A stretch of DNA of 9,650 bases, taken from assembly GCA_021129445.1 (NCBI GenBank), contig JAJOLG010000006.1, positions 1 through 9,650 of the forward strand. Direction: 5' to 3'. A program made the position numbers and the translations under genes. Shown here in pieces: positions 5,739 through 9,650 of the stretch. Positions within the stretch are counted from its first letter, which is position 1. Each line of letters begins with the position of its first letter. The notes beneath the pieces are model-generated. The model was not told the DNA's origin. It saw nothing but the letters and a program-made list of their open reading frames with translations, and searched no databases. The DNA is from Candidatus Altimarinota bacterium. Lineage in GTDB: Bacteria > Patescibacteriota > Gracilibacteria > GCA-2401425 > JAJOLG01.

Positions 5739-7865
5739 ATGAGAATTTTTCATAAATTTTCTAAAATTGAAAAACTGTTAATAATTTTTTTGTTTTTGAC
5801 AGTTTTTTTTTCAATTTCGAAAATTTCATATAATTACTTTGAAGATAATTCGTATTCACAAAAGGATTTTTGATGAACTTATAGCGAAAGTTTGGTTTGA
5901 AATATAGGTTTTTTAAACCCTGTTTTTAACAATTTAAATCAGGTTGATAAAGATATTTCATATTTTTTATTTGAATGATTGATGAAATATCAAAATTGAA
6001 AAATTATTAATAACATTGCAAATCATACACTTTCCGAAGATAAATTGACTTATATTTTCAAAATTAAGCCAAATATTTTTTGGCACGATTGAAAAAAAAT
6101 GACTGTTGATGATGTGTATTTTACATACCATGATATTTTGCAATCACCAGATTTTGAAAATAAAAATTTATCGGCCTGATTAATTTGAGTTAAGATTGAA
6201 AAAAAATCTGATGATGAAATTTCTTTTACTTTAAAAAAACCTTATAAATTTTTCCTTTCAAATTTAACAATTTGAATTTTACCAAAGCATATTTTAAGCA
6301 CAGTTCCGGTGGAAAATTTAAAATATTCGGATTTTAATTTTGAAAATCCAGTTGGTTTATGACCTTATAAATTTTCGAAAATCCAAAATTTTTGAGATTA
6401 TAAAAAAGTTTTTTTAACTAAAAATAAAAATTTTTTTGATAAAAATAAAAAATTTTATATAGAAAATTTAGAATTTTTTGTATTTAAAGATAGAGAAACA
6501 CAAAAAAAATATGCAAATAATTTTTTAGGATTTTGACCAATTCAAAAACCTATTGATAAAAAAAATAATGAAAAAACATTTAATTTATCTTGATTTGAAG
6601 TTTATAAATTTTTTCAAAGAAAAACCGTTTGATTATTTTTAAATACTGAAAGTGAGTTTTTGAAAAATCCAAAAACAAGATTATGATTGCAACTTGCGAT
6701 AAACAAAAAAGAGTTAATTGAAAAAATTTGAGAAGAAAAAATTGTAAATACACCATTTTTGGAACTAAAAAATGATTGGAGTTTTGATTTTAATCAGAAA
6801 AAAGCGATGTGAGCATTGCATGATGCATGATGGAATTTACCGGAAAAAGTGCAAATTAAGCAAGGTGATGAAAAATTTAAAAATAATGATACAAAATATA
6901 TTTTTTCTCATAAGAAAAGTATTTTTTCAACATCATCTTGAAGTTTTTTTCTAAATTGAAATGCACCAGAAAAAGCAGTTGCAATTTATGTAAACGATTA
7001 TAAATTAAGGCAGTTTAAGAAATGAAATAAAATTTTTTCATACAAGTTGAATACAAAAATTTGAACACTTAAAGAGTGAAAAAATGATTACATTATCAAA
7101 GCAAAAATGGAAAATTGAGATTATGAAATCTTAGATGTGATGCAGATTTTTTATTTTAAAAATGAGGAGGAAGTTGCTAAAAAACAAAGAGAGATTAATT
7201 CGTGAGAAATCAGATGAATTTTGAAAAAAATCAAAAAAAATCAAGATATTAAGAAAAATTTAGATATTGCTGAAAAATTTGATTTTAGGGTTAATTCTGA
7301 TTGAAAAATTTTAAAATTGAAGCTAATTACCGATAAAAGAATTGAAAAATACAGAATTATTGCAGAAAATTTAAAAAAATATTTTAAAAATATTTGAGTT
7401 GATTTAGAGGTTGAAAATTTAGATTTTAAAGATTTTGTTGAAAAAATAAATAATAGAGATTACGATATTTTGCTTTATTGACAAGTAATGTGATATAATT
7501 TGGACACTTATCCATTTTTTCACTCATCGGAAGCCTGAAAGTGATGATTAAATTTTTCGAATTTAAAAGATCCAGAATTTGATGTTTTAATTGAGAAAAT
7601 TAGATCTTCACATGACGAAAAAGAAAGGTCTGAGTGATTAAAAAAACTTTGAGAAAAATTTAAAACAGAAGTTCCTGCGATTTATTTGTATTCACCAGAG
7701 TATTATTATCAAATTTCAAAACATGTTAAATGAGTAAAATTATGAGATATTTCCAATGCGGAAGATAGATTTTCAGAATTTTCTGAGTGGTATATAAATG
7801 AGAAAAAAAATATTAAAAAAGATGTAAATTTTTTCTCTTGGATTAAAGAAATTTTTGCAAAATAA
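5739..7865 (+). CDS. Family 5 (peptide/OppA-like) extracellular solute-binding protein with an Ig-like insertion
   Basis: The 708-residue product starts with one hydrophobic helix at about 13-27. There is no lipobox cysteine, so it is probably a membrane-anchored extracellular protein rather than a lipoprotein. Family-5 features follow: L-N-P-V-F-N near 58, L-F-E-G-L, F-K-I-K-P-N-I-F-W-H-D-G-K-K-M-T-V-D-D-V-Y-F, then N-P-V-G-L-G-P-Y-K-F, and near the end Y-D-I-L-L-Y-G-Q with D-T-Y-P-F-F-H-S-S. A segment at about 398-475 interrupts lobe II; it is strand-rich, contains V-Y-V-N-D-Y-K-L-type and L-K-E-G-K-N-D-Y sequences, and looks like an Ig-like fold. This makes the protein about 150 residues longer than usual OppA proteins. 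No permease or ATPase gene is adjacent. Ligand unknown; peptide binding is the family default. Confidence 0.88.
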
Positions 7866-7873
7866 AAGAAAAA

Positions 7874-8242
7874 ATGCATCTAAAAAATTTATTATTATCG
7901 TTCTTGTTTGTGTTTTTTTTATCAATAATTTCTTTGTATTTTATTGTAAATAAAACATCTCCGGACTCATTTTTAATTATAATTTTATTTTATTTTACAA
8001 TATTTTTAATGAGTTTTTCAATTGCAAATTTTTTTTGAATATCTTTAAGATTTTTATTTTCAAACAGACTTCATCTGAAAAATTTTTTAGAAAATTCATT
8101 AAGACAAAGTTTTTTAATTTCAATATTTTTTTGTATTTCATTTTTTTTAATGCAAAAAGAAATTTTTTCCATGGTGAATTTATTTTTTTTAATTGCAATT
8201 TGAGGGATTATTGAGTATTTGTTTTATTTTTTTAAAAAATAA
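7874..8242 (+). CDS. Small four-helix membrane protein, function unknown
   Basis: The 122-residue product has four hydrophobic stretches (about 4-25, 33-56, 79-93 and 101-119). An arginine-containing linker, S-L-R-F-L-F-S-N-R, follows helix 2, and a conserved-looking S-L-R-Q-S leads into helix 3. The ends are N-in with a short C-terminal Lys tail. I know of similar small hypothetical proteins in Candidate Phyla Radiation genomes, recalled only in outline, and no function. It starts 8 bases after the solute-binding protein stop, so it is probably in the secG operon. Its Phe/Leu/Ile richness is enhanced by T-rich codons. A short imperfect hairpin (TTTTG 8243-8247, CAAAA 8251-8255) and T-rich sequence follow, too weak to call a terminator. 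Confidence 0.8.
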
Positions 8243-8295
8243 TTTTGACTCAAAAGAAAATTTTTTGAATATCTGTTTAAATAAATAATTTTTTT

Positions 8296-8784
8296 ATGGT
8301 AAAAAATATTGCTTTTATTGATGGACAAAATTTAATTAAATCATTACCTTGGAATATTGATTATAAAAGATTTAAGATTTATTTAAAAGATAAATATAAA
8401 ATTGATGAAGTTTATTATTTTTTATGATTTGTTGATTGACAAAATAAACTTTATGAAAATTTACAAAAAGCATGATTTATTCTCATTTTTAATTCAAAAT
8501 GAGAAAATTTAAAATCAAATAAAAAATGAAATATTGATGTTAATTTGGTTTTCGAGGCGATGAAAAGATATGCAGAAGGTGGTTTTGATAAATTTTTACT
8601 AGTTTCTTGAGATTGAGATTTTTTTAATATGGTGGATTTTTTTATAGAAAAAGACAAATTTATTAAAATTTTATTTCCAAATAGGAAAAATTATTCTTCA
8701 CTTTATAATTCAATTTGAAATAAGTACTTTTCTTTTATCAACTGATTAAAAGATAGATTACAATACAAAAAAAAGAGTGGCTAA
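8296..8784 (+). CDS. NYN-domain putative ribonuclease (LabA/DUF88 type), copy 2
   Basis: The 162-residue paralogue of the gene at 3500 shares N-I-A-F-[VI]-D-G-Q-N-L, L-K-D-K-Y-K-I, K-K-G-N-[VI]-D-V, L-V-S-G-D-G-D and I-L-F-P-N. The predicted acidic site is D9, D81, D106 and D108. The position equivalent to D89 of copy 1 is N83 (I-D-V-N-L-V), so metal binding may differ. It is one of the few genes here with some GGN glycines near its start (GGA in D-G-Q-N). The end, K-K-K-S-G then TAA, lies in a structured element homologous to the one ending copy 1. It probably has the same kind of role on a different RNA, or is a specialised duplicate. Confidence 0.9.
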
Positions 8785-8861
8785 AGCACTAACACTTTTC
8801 GCACCTCTTTTCGTTAGAATACAATAAAATTCTAATAAAAAAAAATAAAAAGTCAAATAAA
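8765..8861 (+). other. Structured element at the 3' end of NYN copy 2 (element copy B)
   Basis: An outer stem AAAAGAG (8771-8777) pairs with CTCTTTT (8805-8811). An inner AAAG (8783-8786) pairs with CTTT (8795-8798) around a CACTAACA loop. The NYN TAA is at 8782-8784, the same place as in copy A. The core CTAAAGCACTAACACTTTTC differs from copy A at only two bases in the aligned stretch. In the outer stem, the G-C pair 4005/4049 of copy A is an A-T pair here (8772/8810), which keeps pairing. A further hairpin, TTAGAAT (8814-8820) with ATTCTAA (8829-8835), follows and is specific to this copy. The 15-bp motif 8847-8861 then repeats exactly. Confidence 0.65.
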
Positions 8862-8868
8862 TTTTTTT

Positions 8869-9650
8869 ATGGCAAAAAACCTAGTTATCGTCGAATCACC
8901 AACAAAAGCAAAAATTATCACAAATTTTTTATGAAAAGATTACAAAGTTATGTCTTCAAACGGGCATATTCGTGATCTTCCTGCGAAAAAATGAGATATG
9001 ACACCAAAACAAGCTGAATTGCCTTATTCAACTTTGGCGGTTGATATTGATTGAGATTTAGATATGATTTTTGTCAATACTCCTGCGAAAAAGAAGATTA
9101 TTGCGAATATTAAGGCACAGATTGAACCTGATACTATTTTATGGCTTGCGAGTGATGAGGATCGTGAGTGAGAAGCAATTTCTTGGCATCTTTTGGAGAC
9201 TTTGGACCCGAAGAGAAAATTGAAAAATAAAAGAGTAGTTTTTCATGAAATTACAAAATGAGCAATTAAGGAGGCTTTTAAAAATACAAGAGAACTTGAT
9301 ATGGATTTAGTTGAAGCGCAAATGGCAAGAAGGGTTTTGGATAGAGTTGTTTGATATAAACTATCTCCACTTCTTTGGAAAAAAATTAAATTTTGACTTT
9401 CTGCGTGAAGAGTTCAAACTCCTTGCACGAGAATTTTAGTTGATAGAGAAAGGGAGATTCAAGCATTTATTCCAGAAGAATATTGGAGTATTTGAGCATT
9501 TTTTAACAAAGATAAAATAAATTTTGAAGCAAAAATTATTTCTGATAATTGAAAAAAAGTTGATTTAAAAAATTCTTCTGATGTTGAAAAAATTTTAGAA
9601 AAAATTTGAACAAAATTTGTTGAGAAAAATTGAGAAATTATTTTAGATGA
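8869..9650 (+). CDS. topA: DNA topoisomerase I (type IA), N-terminal part (runs off window)
   Basis: The 260 visible codons are the start of TopA, which relaxes negative supercoils by a single-strand break and passage. The TOPRIM domain begins [11 protein letters not shown] at 5-15 with the catalytic glutamate at 9, and the metal-binding D-E-D-R-E-G-E-A is at 96-103. After it come [15 protein letters not shown], then L-S-A-G-R-V-Q-T-P and [10 protein letters not shown]. The usual next positions are S/V-A or T-L; here they read P-C-T, a small variation. The active-site tyrosine lies downstream, outside the window. Start at 8869 after AAATAAATTTTTTT, 84 bases after NYN copy 2. Confidence 0.96.

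Noticed and set aside
6772-6954. Short + strand frame within the solute-binding protein gene
   Set aside because: It is out of frame with the 708-residue protein, which is supported by motifs on both sides; no independent features.
361-9650. A region full of pseudogenes broken by in-frame TGA
   Set aside because: Every TGA inspected at a conserved position restores a family glycine, so this is a recoded genome, not decay.

Overview
The window is very AT-rich, and every recognisable gene lies on the + strand. Its genes make sense only if TGA is read as glycine. For example, the RuvB P-loop at 565-591 reads Y-G-A-P-G-L-G-K-T with three of its glycines written TGA, and all eleven gene ends in the window are TAA. 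This is genetic code 25, known from Candidatus Gracilibacteria (BD1-5/GN02) and Absconditabacteria (SR1), both Candidate Phyla Radiation bacteria. I cannot tell which of the two from this window. Coordinates below come from hand translation with code 25; with the standard code almost every gene falls into short fragments.

Layout: (i) 2-247, the C-terminal part of a probable type IV pilin-like protein, closed by a strong terminator. (ii) 361-3428, a tight run of ruvB (Holliday junction branch-migration motor), an ATPase of the archaeal PINA type (VirB11-like ATPase plus KH domain, without the usual PIN domain) whose start lies inside the ruvB end, and a membrane protein matching only the N-terminal half of a polyprenyl glycosylphosphotransferase; a terminator follows. 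(iii) 3500-4021, a NYN-domain putative ribonuclease whose stop codon lies inside a structured 3' element, then pyrH and frr (UMP kinase and ribosome recycling factor), then another terminator-like region. (iv) 5496-8242, secG, a large family-5 ABC-type solute-binding protein with an inserted beta-rich Ig-like segment, and a small four-helix membrane protein. (v) 8296-8784, a second NYN paralogue followed by a second copy of the same 3' element, then the start of topA, which runs off the window.

Most genes are conserved housekeeping functions: recombination, nucleotide metabolism, translation, secretion, DNA topology. Two things stand out. First, ruvB is translationally overlapped with an archaeal-type ATPase whose archaeal relative has been described as a Holliday-junction ATPase. 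Second, a roughly 97-bp element of nested stem-loops and a distal 15-bp motif occurs right at the 3' end of both NYN nuclease genes. It is more alike at the base level than the proteins it follows and incorporates the stop codon; it could be a self-target or guide RNA for the nuclease. No stretch over 300 bases lacks a gene. I see no tRNA, rRNA, CRISPR array or insertion sequence.
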